DNA of 64,000 nucleotides from Massarina eburnea CBS 473.64 (taxonomy: Eukaryota > Ascomycota > Dothideomycetes > Pleosporales > Massarinaceae), in contig MU006805.1 in NCBI GenBank assembly GCA_010093635.1, positions 248,001 through 312,000 on the forward strand. The letters are read 5' to 3'. Under the pieces are notes generated by a model, which was given only the letters and a program-made list of their open reading frames with translations, made no database searches and had not been told where the DNA came from. Shown here piece by piece: positions 53,747-64,000 of this stretch; position 1 is the first letter of the stretch, and each line of letters starts with the position of its first letter. Made by a program: the position numbers and the translations under genes.

Positions 53747-54217
53747 GGATGATTATGGGATGGACAGGACAAGACGGTGAATGCGGGTGGAAATGCTTTC
53801 TTTGATCCTGCACGGACATGGTCAGAGGACGTCTAAAATCTGTGTCTTCTATATGATAGATACGGGTATAGAACACATAAGCAAATCTTCTCTTCTCTCG
53901 TGTCTCGATGTACCTAACAAATGAATTTCTGTGAATCGTGAAGCAATGGCCTTGTTTGCTCATTGTATCATCGCCAACGTAAAGCTTACAGCGCAGGCAG
54001 TCATAACGGTGTGGTACAGCGCCAGTGCGCGTTTGACGTGCACGTACACACGCACGCACGCCCACACGCATACCTAACACGCAAACATTTTCTTACTGTT
54101 CACATCCTTGAGGAAACTAAAACTCATATCCTGTATTCCCTTGCATACATATATTCGACATCCACCTTCCACACATATCCGACTCGTCGCTCTACACAAC
54201 ATACACCAACCACCACC
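53747..54217. other. Intergenic region between SAP-domain gene and low-complexity gene
   Basis: Contains cacacgcacgcacgcccacacgca-type simple sequence near 54045-54070. In-frame codons upstream of 54218 exist but lack coding character. Confidence 0.45.
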
Positions 54218-55363
54218 ATGCCCCTAGCACCGGTCCCAGCCTCTGCGCTAGACGAACCAAAACCGGAACCGGAACCTGCGCAAAATTATTCCCCGGAGGT
54301 GATGCAGCGGGTTATTTCTCATGCGCTGTCTCTGGATCCGGATCGGGGTTTGGATTTAGGGTCGAATTTGGATGCGCTAGATGCGGCGTCGCCGCTGGCG
54401 CGCAAAAGCGGGAGTAGGGAGAGTATGCAGACGGCGTTTTTGCATTCGGGTTCGCCGTATCCTGTTTCTTCGGTGGTGGTGTCGGGATCTGCATCTGCAT
54501 CTGCATCTGCATCTTCTTCTTCGTCATCCTCTTCCTCTTCCGACAACGACAACGACAACGACAAGAAAAAGACCAACAACCCCCCCACCCATACATCCAA
54601 ACCCCCAAAGAACCCCCAAGCAAATGAATATACCCCCCTCCTGCAAACCCCCTCCCCCACATACGGCGGAGGTCGTGCCGCTATACCCCAATCCACCACC
54701 CCCGCCCCAATCATCCCCTCCCCCTCCCCGCTCAAAAACGGCCGCTACGAAGTCGAAGCTGATTTCTTGCGCGCTATGATGGTGGTGTTGGAGCGGGAGG
54801 TGAGGATGGCTAGGGGGAGGGAGAAGGGGATGGTTTCGAGGGAGGATGTGGTGGGGATTGTGAGGCAGGAGTTGGTGAGGGGGGATGGGAAGGGGAAGGG
54901 GGTGATTAGGGTTAGGGTAGGACAAGAGGAAGAGGAAGAGGAAGGTGAGGGGGAAGGAGAAGGAGAAGGAGAAGGAAGTGAAGACACAGAAACCCACCGC
55001 GCCCGAATAGCCGTTCGCGCCATGATGGCGCGATTCGAGACGAGGAAACGTATTCCCACAACCACAACCACCCCTTCTACTCTCCCTTCTACCCTCCCTA
55101 CATCCCCCCCACACAAACCCCTCCACCACTACCTCCCCCCACGCCACGTCTTCGCCGCTTCCGCAGCTGTGGCTGCTATCGTGATGCTCAAACGTATGCT
55201 GGATCGCCACCCGGAGGAGGTGAGGTGGTATCTTGATGGCGCGTGGGTGGGGGCGAAGTGGACGGTGCTGGGGTTGGTGGGGGTTAAGGGCGTGCTTTGG
55301 GGGGTGGAGAGGTGGTTGGTGGGCAGGGGAGGGAGGGTGGTTGGGGGTGGGGAGATGGTTTGA
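54218..55363 (+). CDS. Low-complexity protein, unknown function
   Basis: A 381-residue single exon, starting at an ATG in the favourable context caccaccATG. The frame is open further upstream but that part is not coding-like. The N-terminal third is Pro/Glu- and Ser-rich, with (SA)n-type and Asp-Asn runs encoded by hexamer microsatellites (about 54490-54560). The middle has a helical segment YEVEADFLRAMMVVLEREVRMARGREKG and then (GE)n from ggagaa repeats (about 54930-54975). The C-terminal 80 residues hold two hydrophobic stretches (HVFAASAAVAAIVML and WTVLGLVGVKGVLWGVERWL) that could be membrane helices. No domain recognised. Confidence 0.6.
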   Translation: MPLAPVPASALDEPKPEPEPAQNYSPEVMQRVISHALSLDPDRGLDLGSNLDALDAASPLARKSGSRESMQTAFLHSGSPYPVSSVVVSGSASASASASSSSSSSSSSDNDNDNDKKKTNNPPTHTSKPPKNPQANEYTPLLQTPSPTYGGGRAAIPQSTTPAPIIPSPSPLKNGRYEVEADFLRAMMVVLEREVRMARGREKGMVSREDVVGIVRQELVRGDGKGKGVIRVRVGQEEEEEEGEGEGEGEGEGSEDTETHRARIAVRAMMARFETRKRIPTTTTTPSTLPSTLPTSPPHKPLHHYLPPRHVFAASAAVAAIVMLKRMLDRHPEEVRWYLDGAWVGAKWTVLGLVGVKGVLWGVERWLVGRGGRVVGGGEMV

Positions 55364-56350
55364 GTGTGGTGGTGATGGTGATGGTGGGTTGGCGGTGAGG
55401 GGGTTGCTTTGCTGTATCGATGAAATTGGTCTTTGAAATCGAAGTGGTTGGACAGTGTCTTTCACTTTGAATCTACATGTAATTGTAATTCAACAACAGG
55501 GAAACTCGGAGTTGCTGTTAGCAGATTTCCCTCTAAGCTATTTGTTCTACTGTATCCACGTCCATGTAGTATTGCCTTCAAGGACCTGTCTAGTTACTGC
55601 TGTACTAGGCTTTATTGAAAGTGTGTGTTATTGGAGCTCCAGTATTTCTCTATTCAGTAGTCCATATTTAACACGGCTATTCCCAGTAGCAGGAAACAAA
55701 ATCTGCCTACCCGCAACGGAGTCAGGCTACTTGCTGGCTAGAACGGCACGGGACGGGCCAAGTCCCTTGGGTTCCTGAAAAAACTCACCGCATCGACGCA
55801 TCACCGAACTGCGGGAGTTGGGAACGGTCGTCAGCCTAGATAACCGACGGGACCGATGCGGAGATGTGGGTCCATTATCCCTGCCTCGCTTCATCTTCGG
55901 AGGATTTATGGAGCCAATAGCGGAAGCCCTCTCTTAAATCCTCGTTTCCTTCTTTGACGACACTCCAGACGTCTCTCCCAGGTCGATATTCAACATCCCT
56001 CTTCACGACAATTCCTAGCTCTCTCACTGTAAGTTCCAAGGCCTCCCTTTCTTGAATGGCCCTGGGAAAACAATTGCGACAAAAGACGATGTTTTCCCAT
56101 CTCCCGCGACTAGACATATACTAACCCGCATTCGGCACCGCCCGATGTCGTCAGAGCTACCTGCGATTGTGCAATGCTTCTTGTGGGCCTAGCAATATGT
56201 CACAACACGTCAGTTTGTCAGTCTAAAGATCATAATCTCCCGAACCTCTTGCGCCCATGATATAATACGAGCTTTCCCGAGGACCTGGGAAATGGAAAAG
56301 GCGTACCATTTCATTCGCTCGGTAGCGCACTTTGCAGGTTTCAAGCCAGA
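55364..56350. other. Intergenic region with one doubtful small frame
   Basis: An 80-codon minus-strand frame at 56117-55875 (MSSRGRWENIVFCRNCFPRAI...) is hydrophilic and coding-like in composition, but it has no recognised domain and no supported upstream exon. The sulfatase promoter occupies the right part. Confidence 0.4.
55875..56117 (-). CDS. Possible small hypothetical protein
   Basis: 80 residues, charged, with one CRNC motif near the N-terminus and amphipathic helices after it (EREALELTVRELGIVVKRD). No signal peptide or domain. A candidate 5' intron ends at a ttag just upstream of the ATG, so this could be the last exon of something larger. Reported at low confidence because composition is its only support. 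Confidence 0.3.
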   Translation of the reverse strand: MSSRGRWENIVFCRNCFPRAIQEREALELTVRELGIVVKRDVEYRPGRDVWSVVKEGNEDLREGFRYWLHKSSEDEARQG

Positions 56351-58365
56351 ATGTTGTCCACCGGTCTTCTTACCAAGTTCTCGGTCCTATGGCTCGCTAC
56401 CGTTGCCACTCTCAAAGTGAGCTCCAGCTCGATTTTGAACTCGAGTGCGAGTGCGAATGCGACCAACACCAGGAATGGCACCAGCAAGCCGAACTTCGTC
56501 TTCATCATCACTGATGATCAGGATCTGCATCTTTCCTCTATGGACTATATGCCTTTTGTTCAGAAGCACTTTGGTCAGGGAGGCACGTTCTATAAACGCC
56601 ATTACTGCACCATCTCTATTTGCTGCCCGTCACGTGTGAGTCTGCTCACGGGAAAGGCGGCGCATAATACGAACGTGACGGATGTGAGCCCACCTTTCGG
56701 TAAGTAGTCACTGTTCGTTCACCTGATTTGAGAACATCAACTGATAATGTGACAAGGCGGCTATCCGAAGTTCATCTCGCAAGGATTCAACGACAAATAT
56801 CTTCCTGTCTGGCTTCAAGAGGCGGGCTACAATACTTACTACACCGGGAAACTCATGAACGGACACTCGACTTCAACTTACAATGATCCATTTGTTAGCG
56901 GTTGGAATGGCAGTGACTGTAAGCTCCCTTTCCCAAAACCAATATCTACTCGTATTGACTTCGTCCAGTCCTCATCGATCCTGGAACATACCTTTACTGG
57001 AACGCGACATTCCAGCGCAACCACTCGCCCCCATCAAGCTTCCCTGATGATTACAGCACTGATCTCGTAAACGAGAAGGGTCTCGACTTCCTAAATGTTG
57101 CCGCGAATGGTTCAAAGCCGTTCTTCTTGGGTATTGCTCCGATTGCTCCACATGCAGTGACAAAGTCTGGTAACTTTTCGCCACCTGATCCCGCCCCGAG
57201 GCATCAGGATCTGTTTCCCGATCTCAAAGCCCCGCGGACAGATAACTTCAATCCCGAAGAGGTACGTACCTCTTCCTACTGCCAACGAGAAGCATGCTCA
57301 TGATTTTTCGTAGCCAAGTGGCGCTAGCTGGGTGTTCAACCTCGAACGCCTGAACGATACAGTGATCGAGCATCACGACGATTTCTATCGCCGCCGAATC
57401 CAATCTCTGCAGGCTGTAGACGAGCTGGTCGATAATGTGATTAACCGCCTCACTGAGCAAAACCTCCTCGACAACACATACATCATCTACACATCCGACA
57501 ACGGCTTCCATATCGGTCAGCACAGACTCCAGCCCGGAAAAACCTGCGCATTTGAAGAGGATATCAATGTGCCGTTCTACATCCGAGGCCCAGGAATCGA
57601 GAAAGGAAAGACGGTGGATCTAGTCACGACGCACACCGATATTGTGCCCACACTCTTTGAGTTGGCCGGGATTGAGTTGCGGGACGATTTCGACGGCAAG
57701 CCAATGCCAGTGACCGAAAAGGCGATTGAGGCGGCGGAACAGGTGCGGAGCGTCAAGAAGAATGAGCATGTCAATGTTGAGTTCTGGGGAGTAGGAATCC
57801 AAGAGGGAACTTTCGGAGGTGAGTTATCTGTGGCTTTCGGACAAGGATCAATGCTAACGCATATACTAGGACGAGGCCAGAATAACACGTATAAAACTCT
57901 ACGCATCTTCGGAGACGGCTATAACCTCATGTACACTGTGTGGTGTACCAACGAGCATGAACTCTACGACATGTCGGCAAGTTTCCCATTTCCATCTCTA
58001 GCACCAAATTACTGACTCGGGTACAGAAAGATCCCGGACAACTCAACAACCTGGCACGCTCGTCCAGCAACCAAACACAACTCTTGAACCAACCGATCGA
58101 CAAAGTCCAAGGTCGCCTTGACGCACTTCTTCTTGTTCTCAAGACCTGCAAAGCTTCGTCCTGTAGAGATCCGTGGGCAGTGCTGCATCCAAACAGCACT
58201 GTTACGAACCTTGAAGCCGCACTGTCTTCAACCTACGATGCGTTTTACGAAGCGCAGCCAAAAGTTTCATATTCAAAGTGTGAGTTAGGTCAGATTCTCG
58301 ACTCCGAGGGTCCTCTAGTAGGCAACGTGTACGAGGGCAGTGACATGTGGCCGAACTGGGTTTAA
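56351..58365 (+). CDS. Arylsulfatase (formylglycine-type sulfatase), secretory
   Basis: Six exons join in phase: 56351-56699, 56757-56918, 56969-57261, 57314-57818, 57870-57976 and 58027-58365, giving 584 residues. The N-terminal hydrophobic segment (LLTKFSVLWLATVATLKVSS) is a signal peptide. Family motifs: metal-binding DDQD (about 55-58), and ICCPSRVSLLTGK with Cys91 as the residue converted to formylglycine (C-x-P-S-R). SDNGFHIGQHRLQPGKTCAFEEDINVPFYIRGPG follows. These hydrolyse sulfate esters of phenols or other aryl/alkyl groups. Several N-x-S/T sites fit a secreted glycoprotein. The fifth intron begins GC (tcg|gcaagt...acag), a GC-AG intron. A start at the first ATG gives the usual signal peptide. 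Confidence 0.92.
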
Positions 58366-58422
58366 AAGCATATAACATAATGCATCGCACAGAAAAGAAA
58401 AAGTGGCTTACATATAAATAAT

Positions 58423-60371
58423 CTACGCAACACAAACATCCTTCCCCGCATCCTCCTTGACAACATCACTCGCCTTCTCACTAATCATAAACGTACTCAC
58501 CACCGGAAAAACCCCCGGTATCCTAGGAAAAACACTCGCATCAACAACCCTCAACCCCCGAACCCCTCGAACCCTAAACCTCGAATCCAACACCGCCATC
58601 GCATCCCCCTCCGCCCCAATCGCCGCCGTACTAGTAGGATGGTGCCCAAACGTCTGTCCAGTAATCCACTCCTCATCCGCCTCCCCACAATACCCCTGCA
58701 CATCCGGTCCTTGGGGACATGGTGGCTCCGTCGCCTTCACTGTCACGTTCTTAGCGCCATCGTATATTTTCCGCGCCCACGCAATGGTGTCTTTCATCGC
58801 CCCTCTATCCGTCTCCGCGCCTTCGGCAAATAGATTGAAATTGATCTCGGGCATATCTTGCGCATCGGTTGATACGAGGCGCACATAACCTTTCCGATTC
58901 CGCGGCTTCGCTTTCACCATGCTGATCCCGTAGATATTCGGCCCTTCGATGGGTACAGCGCTGTTGCTCTGGTTCGACGGCACGAATCCCCGAAACGCGA
59001 AATTCGCCCCTTGCATCACGAAGACGTCGCGTTCGCTATCTGGCGAGTGCGGCGTTCGTAGCATGAGGAACGCTTGTGTGAAGCCCGTCGCCGTCACTGA
59101 CGTTTCGCCGATTATCGGTAGTTCTTGGTTATCTTGCAGGTTTTGCCCGACGCCGGGGGACTCGGCTACTATGGGGATGTTGTGCGTCGTTAGCTCGGCT
59201 TTTGACCCGATTCCGCTGAGTAAGAGGAGTTGGGGCGTGTTGAATGTCCCGCTGGAGAGTATTACTTCTTTTCTCGCTATGGCGGTTTTGGCGGTTTTGG
59301 GGTTCGTGGGCGTGTAGCGCGCGTCGGCTTTGTAGAGGGAGGTGCCTTGGAGGTAGCGGATTCCCGTTGCGAGGGGGGTGGTGGTGCCGCAGCCGGTTTC
59401 GTTGAAGAGGATTTTGGTGGCGAGGCTGGAGGTGCGGAGCGTTAGGGGGAAGTTTTTCTTTAGCGTGTCTTGGATGTAGTCCCGCGAACTGTAGCGGTCG
59501 CCGTTCGCTTTGGTGTGTTGCGGGAGCCCCCAGATTCCCGTCGTTTGGTCGCGGTCCGGTGAGAGGTAGTTTGCGTCGGAACCCATTCTTGAGAGGATGG
59601 ACGTTGGGCCGGTGGGGAGGGAGAAGTTTTCGGCTATCGCTTGCATTATTCCGAGGATGGGCTGGGAGAGGGTCGTGGGTTTGTTCATGTTGGTTTCGAA
59701 GTACCCGGTGAAACCGTGGCCGGGTGTGTTTGGGGGGATGTAGTTGTTGTTTTCGATGCGTTGGAAGATTTTCCGCATGTTGGCGGAGCTGGGGGATGTT
59801 AGTGGCTGGGAAAAAAAAGTTGCTTGTGCGGTTGTCAACGTACTTCCAAGACGCGTCTCCCGTGAGGTTCTGGATGTAGTCCCAGTCACTATCCGGCGGC
59901 AACCACCTAATCCTCTCAGTCTCCCCCTTTACCATCCTTTCCAAGAATTACTCACGTGCACATAGCATTTATCATACTACTCCCCCCCACCGTCGCCCCC
60001 CTCGGATAATACACCCCTAAAAACTCACTCCCACTCGGCGGCGTATCACTCCCCGCACCCACCCAATAGCGCCCCGTCGTCGTCTTCCACACCAGGTGGT
60101 TGTGCATCATAGTCCGCTTTTCGTCGGCATAGTGCTTGACGAAAAAGTCCCACGTGATTTGCGGCGGATATTGTGGCGAGTTTCCTTGCGTCGAGGCGTC
60201 CCCGGCTTCGAGGAGGAGTACGGTGTAGTTTGCGCGCGCGAGGTTGGAGGCTAAGGGGCCGCCTCCTGGACCGGATCCTACGACGATGTAGTCGTAGGTT
60301 TCTTGGGCGAGCGTGGGTGTGAGGAGGATGGTGCTGGCGAGGAGGGCGATGGTGGGGGCTAGGGAGATCAT
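58423..60371 (-). CDS. Secreted GMC-family FAD oxidoreductase
   Basis: Exons 60371-59956, 59906-59844 and 59788-58423 give 614 residues; the last intron has a ctaac branch site. A signal peptide (ISLAPTIALLASTILLTPTLAQ) precedes the FAD-binding Rossmann motif YIVVGSGPGGGPLASNLARA and the downstream LLLEAG. GMC signatures follow: RGATVGGSSMIN, ILSSGTFNTPQLLLLSGIG, and near the end GQTFGHHPTSTAAIG with the catalytic His, then VVDASVFPRIPGVFPVVSTFMI. GMC enzymes oxidise alcohols (aryl alcohols, glucose, choline) with O2 to give H2O2. The exact substrate cannot be read from the sequence. An in-frame ATG at 60470 is upstream, but the one at 60371 places the signal peptide correctly. It is convergent with the sulfatase gene, 57 bp apart. 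Confidence 0.92.
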
Positions 60372-60950
60372 GGTGTTGGAGGGGGTATTGGGTGGTAGTT
60401 GTCGCGATGATGTTTTGTGTGGGTGTGGTGCTGGATATATGCTGGTGATGGTCAGGTCGTTCTCGTACATCTGCCGGTAAGCTCTCGGTCCTTTGGCGAA
60501 TCAATGATCTTGATACTCCTGTTTCTAGATTACGAGTCCAGGTAGGAGAATGAAGTGTTGTATTTAAAGTTCTGTCTTTCTGCCAAGCATGTGGCATATT
60601 GAGGAATCGAGACTGACAATCATGGTCCATTGGCCATCCTGAATACCATGGTATTGTCGCAGTCGGAGCGATAAGTGCGAAAGTTCTTCGACATATTTTA
60701 GATTAAGGGCCAAGAGGAATAAAAGGTTAGGATGGGTAGCGATTGGTACATGTGTGTTTACGCGGATGAGGGTGGCAGGGATTAGACGGCATGAATGAGG
60801 GGAAACATGTGGAGGAAAGCGTTCACTGCTGGTTCTTGTGCTGACCGCCAAGCCACTATTAGCCGTACAGTTTACAAGAAGCCCCTCGAACATATGTAAA
60901 TTCTACTCACTATACTACAGCGTCTTGTTACATGATACAGAAAACCTAGG
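60372..60950. other. Intergenic region between GMC oxidoreductase and P450 genes
   Basis: Contains the GMC gene promoter and the P450 3' flank. Both genes are on the minus strand. No clear regulatory repeat. Confidence 0.45.
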
Positions 60951-62562
60951 TTACACTTCTATCCGTCTCCGAATCCCCACCCAGCATTCCTGCGGCTTCT
61001 TCGAGAACCCTTCATGACTCTCCAACTTTCTCTGTACCAACTCGAATTCATACCGTCTAAAAGCCGTTCCAATAATGATCTGCAACTCCATAATCGCCAC
61101 ATTCTGTCCCACACAAGCCCTCGGTCCATAACTGAAAGGGTTAAACGCCTTCTTCTGTCTCTCATTCAAACGGTCCCATCGCATAGGGTTGAACTCCTCA
61201 ACGTCGGAACCCCAGATCTCGGCGAGATGGTGGATGGTGTAGGAAGGGACGGAAAGGACTGTTCCGTAGGGGAAATGCGCTTCGTCGAAGGAGATCCCAG
61301 TGGGTGAGGTGACGATGCGGGGGAGACCGATGGCGGATGTGGAATGTAGGCGCATTCCTTCGTCGATGCAGCGCTTCAAGAATGGGAGATGCTTTACACT
61401 TGCGTATGTTGCAACATCTGTTCCTGACGGGATGGCGGCGTCAAGTTCTTCCTGTAGGCGCGGGATGACTGTTCCAGGTTTGGCGCGCTCACCGTGCAAG
61501 ATCCAGTAGAAGACTGCGCAGGCTGTGTTGGAAATCGTGTCAGAGCCAGCGATGAGTTGAGTGAGTGCCTCTGCTGTGACCTCTTTTCTGCCCATCTTCT
61601 GTCCGTGAGCATCTTTGCCTTGTAGTAGGCGAGCCAGAAGGTCGTTGCGATCAAGATCCATTGAAGTGCCCTTCTCCGCAGCATCGATGCGAGATGCAAC
61701 AGCTGCGACCGCGATTCCATTGAGATTCTGGACGGCGGCCATTCCCTGCCGAAAGAATGGATCGGGAAGGTATTTTGCCCAAGGTCTAAGAGCCGGCAGA
61801 AGGCCGAGTGTAGAAGATATTTCGCCACGACGGTTCAGGACCTCAACGGCTGGTGCATATGATACGGGCCCGCCGGCTACCAACTGCACTTCTGTCTCGT
61901 CTTTCCCTTTGGTAACCATTCCGAAAGGTGCACCGAATGCAAGATCACCGATGATATCGAATGCGAGATAGCTAAACCACGGCATGGCGTTCATCACCGC
62001 ATAGGCAGCTTGTGGGGGAGCGGATGAGCAAATACGATCAAGTTGACCAACCCAACGTTCGACGTTGCGCGTCATATGAGGCTCAAACTCGCCAATTGAC
62101 TTAGGGGAGAAGGCATGAGCGACCATCTTCCGCTTTCTCGTATGGTCCACCCGATCGCATGTATTAAAAAGACCAGTTGTGCCTACAATAAAAGCTTCGT
62201 AGAAATGACTACCAAGTGTCAGCGATGCAGTCCACGTGAAAGATTCTAAGGGCATACTCTTTCAGAAACCCATTCCCGTGAGCATATACCGTGTCTAGTG
62301 CTCGTTCATCTGCGATTGAAACGTGATTGTATCCTACGCGAACAATCGTGCCGTACTTTCGATGGGCCCAGTCCACGGCTGCGAACTTTTGACCTCGACG
62401 CGCGGATAGACCGAGCCAGATGTTGCTGAATTTGGCGCTGAAGGGTCCGGGATATCGTGCAAGGGGTCGGTAGGTGGTGAGATATGGGATGAGGTAGTAT
62501 AGAGTGAGGTATATGGGTATTAGAATGCCGATCCAGGGTGTTAGGATGTTGAGAAGTGTCAT
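60951..62562 (-). CDS. bphA: CYP53-type cytochrome P450, probable benzoate 4-monooxygenase
   Basis: Exons 62562-62258 and 62208-60951 give 520 residues, normal for the family. An N-terminal membrane anchor (LTPWIGILIPIYLTLYYLIP) targets the ER. Motifs: I-helix AGSDT (322-326), ExxR (385-388) and the heme loop FNPFSYGPRACVG with ligand Cys467. Long stretches such as YLAFDIIGDLAFGAPFGM, YAPAVEVLNRRGE, LTAEALTQLIAGSDT and VPSYTIHHL are characteristic of CYP53 benzoate para-hydroxylases, which turn benzoate into 4-hydroxybenzoate at the start of the beta-ketoadipate route and detoxify plant or fungal benzoates. The assignment rests on recall of the family, without an alignment. Its neighbour upstream is a transcription factor gene on the same strand. 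Confidence 0.88.
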
Positions 62563-63004
62563 GGTGGAGAAATAGGGCAAATCGCACAAAGCTCGATACG
62601 TGCAGGTCGAAGGTTACAATAACAATTGTCTCTAATAGAGAATTAAACCACCTATATACTATTTGGTCATGTTTGATACCAAGTGCTCCCGATGGCGGAC
62701 CGCTGGGTCCTCCGACGGACGAGAACAGAACTCCGCCGGACGTGAATAGTCTGCATTAAATGGACAATTCTCATTGGAAACCATCGTAGGCGCGGAATTT
62801 GATGGCTGCATGGAGTAAGGCGGTGCTAAGTAGTGGCGGCTTATCTTTCCGGGATAGATTGCCATGCTTCCGATATGTCGAAGGTGGGGTGCCTACGCAA
62901 CAGCCGGCGTATCGCGAGACCAATAAGTTCCCTCAGCCTCAAGATCGCATAAGGTACTGTTAATGAGTATAAGAAGAACTGATGCAGCTTGTAATTTTAC
63001 TTTT
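62563..63004. promoter_or_regulatory. Promoter region of the CYP53-type gene
   Basis: 442 bp between the P450 ATG and the stop of the transcription factor gene on the same strand. It includes an A/T-rich patch with ctatatactat on plus (about 62650), which reads atatatag-like on the gene strand, roughly 90 bp upstream of the ATG. Confidence 0.4.
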
Positions 63005-64000
63005 TCAATTTCCAAGAAACATCTCCTCCAGTGATGGAAAAACTTGGTAAGTGGGGTCTGCCGAGCCCCAACCACCCACCTCGAAGCTTTCAGCAGGTAA
63101 GATTGCAGCACTTCGAGGCACTACGGTATCCGCTGCAACCGCCTGCCAGATATCGATATCAGAACTCTTGTTCATATCATAGACATATTTCCTCATCACG
63201 CTTAATGCCCATTTAGACACTGGTTCAGCTTTCCCTCCAAGCTGCACATGACGGGATGTCCTTTCCATCAACGCGAGCGTCGCATGAACATCATCCAAGT
63301 ACGTCGCAAACTCGCTCAACGTTACCATGGCAAAAGAACATAGTAAGTTTTCGTATGCTGGCCGGACAAATGCGGTGAGGTCTGACATTGCGAGGAAGAG
63401 ATGCAGTATTCGATGAGCATGCTCTATAGCGAGTTGGAAGTAGAGACTTGGGTCCAGATCCGAGTCTTTGCTGCTCTCCTTTGCTGGCTGATCAGAGAGG
63501 TATTTTAGGGTTCGTCGCGTCAGAATAAGGTATGAGCATGAATAGGCGAATCGGAGTGGTTTTGTGGAATCGAGTTCTGACAGGAGCAGGTCAGTCCAAG
63601 TCTGAGATACGATTGGTGATGGCTTTTACGTACCGAAGAAGCTACCGCATCGTTTCTTCCAATCATCAATTTCTTCCCAGGTCAGACTATGTGTCTGCAC
63701 GATGTCGGCGTTGCAAACTGAGCAGAGTGAATCGTAGAGTTCAACACCTAAAGCCACCATCTTATCTTGGGTTGTGTATGAAGGAAGACTCAAGATGTTT
63801 TTGCATTGCTTCAGATACTGTCTGGATAAGACTGGAGGTCTGCCTGTACCCACAGAAAATCTTCAACGTGGTGAGCTTGATGTCCAGAGTCACATGACGT
63901 CAGACTGCCAAGGGTTAAAAAGGAAATTAAACGTACTGTAAGTGACAAAGGCAGATAAAGTTCCAAGATCTCAACGTCTCTCGCGACTTGGAGTCGATAA
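63005..64000 (-). CDS. Fungal-specific transcription factor, C-terminal part (runs off the right edge)
   Basis: Three exons in the window: beyond 64000 to 63937, 63860-63634 and 63576-63005, all phase-consistent. The reading includes NFICLCHLQ joined to FSVGTGRPPVLSRQYLKQC, then SLTWEEIDDWKKRCGSFFG and TKPLRFAYSCSYLILTRRTL, then AIEHAHRILHLFLAMSDLTAFVRPAYENLLCSFAMVTLS. This pattern is the middle-homology region and C-terminus of Zn2Cys6-type regulators. The DNA-binding domain is outside the window. The intron at 63936-63861 uses a less typical acceptor (gttgaag), chosen because it is the only one that gives the GTGRP block. The target genes are unknown; the adjacent CYP53-type gene is an obvious candidate. 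Confidence 0.75.

Noticed and set aside
53963..54217. N-terminal extension of the 54218 gene to an upstream ATG
   Set aside because: The added His/Thr/Tyr-rich residues derive from a simple-repeat leader; the ATG at 54218 has a good context and normal composition follows.
1..64000. tRNA genes
   Set aside because: No segment with a convincing B-box (ggttcga-tcc) paired to an A-box was seen on either strand by eye; a tRNAscan run would settle this.

Overview
The window is nuclear DNA of a filamentous ascomycete, probably a dothideomycete. Protein genes carry short GT-AG introns of about 50-75 bp, products match Pezizomycotina families, and an AT-rich transposon block shows the CpA-to-TpA decay typical of repeat-induced point mutation (RIP). 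The class-level call is inference. All exon coordinates below come from reading frames and splice signals by eye, without transcript evidence. I saw no tRNA, rRNA or CRISPR array.

Layout. 1-212 is the tail of a gene entering from the left. 1.7-3.2 kb is a decayed cytochrome P450 pseudogene. 3.5-6.9 kb (minus) is a calpain-type cysteine protease with an unusual GRDGYN repeat tail. 8.8-17.5 kb is a stack of RIP-damaged transposons: a Fot1/pogo-like relic, then a short Harbinger-like element that appears to be split by a 7.5 kb chromodomain Ty3/gypsy retrotransposon with recognisable LTRs, target duplications and polypurine tract. Directly beside it, 18.3-22.5 kb holds five paralogous small Cys/His-rich genes with related promoters; this is the most interesting region. 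A C2H2 zinc-finger gene with an apparent premature stop follows.

24.9-32.1 kb is conserved housekeeping: an ataxin-10/CTR86 homologue, a URI/Bud27 prefoldin-like protein and, divergent from it, the TFIIH subunit TFB3/MAT1. 32-42.9 kb is sparse, with a 1057-residue protein and a 662-residue polytopic membrane protein, both of unknown function, separated by repeat relics. 43.2-55.4 kb is gene-dense: HBS1 ribosome rescue GTPase, an Ala/Pro-rich protein, the PP2A activator RRD1/PTPA, a large nuclear-type protein, a SAP-domain protein with a C-terminal membrane segment, and a low-complexity protein.

56.3-64 kb is metabolic: a secreted-type arylsulfatase, a secreted GMC oxidoreductase, a CYP53-type benzoate 4-monooxygenase and the C-terminal half of a fungal transcription factor running off the right edge. 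Together these could form a small aromatic-compound utilisation or detoxification group, which is inference from gene content and adjacency.
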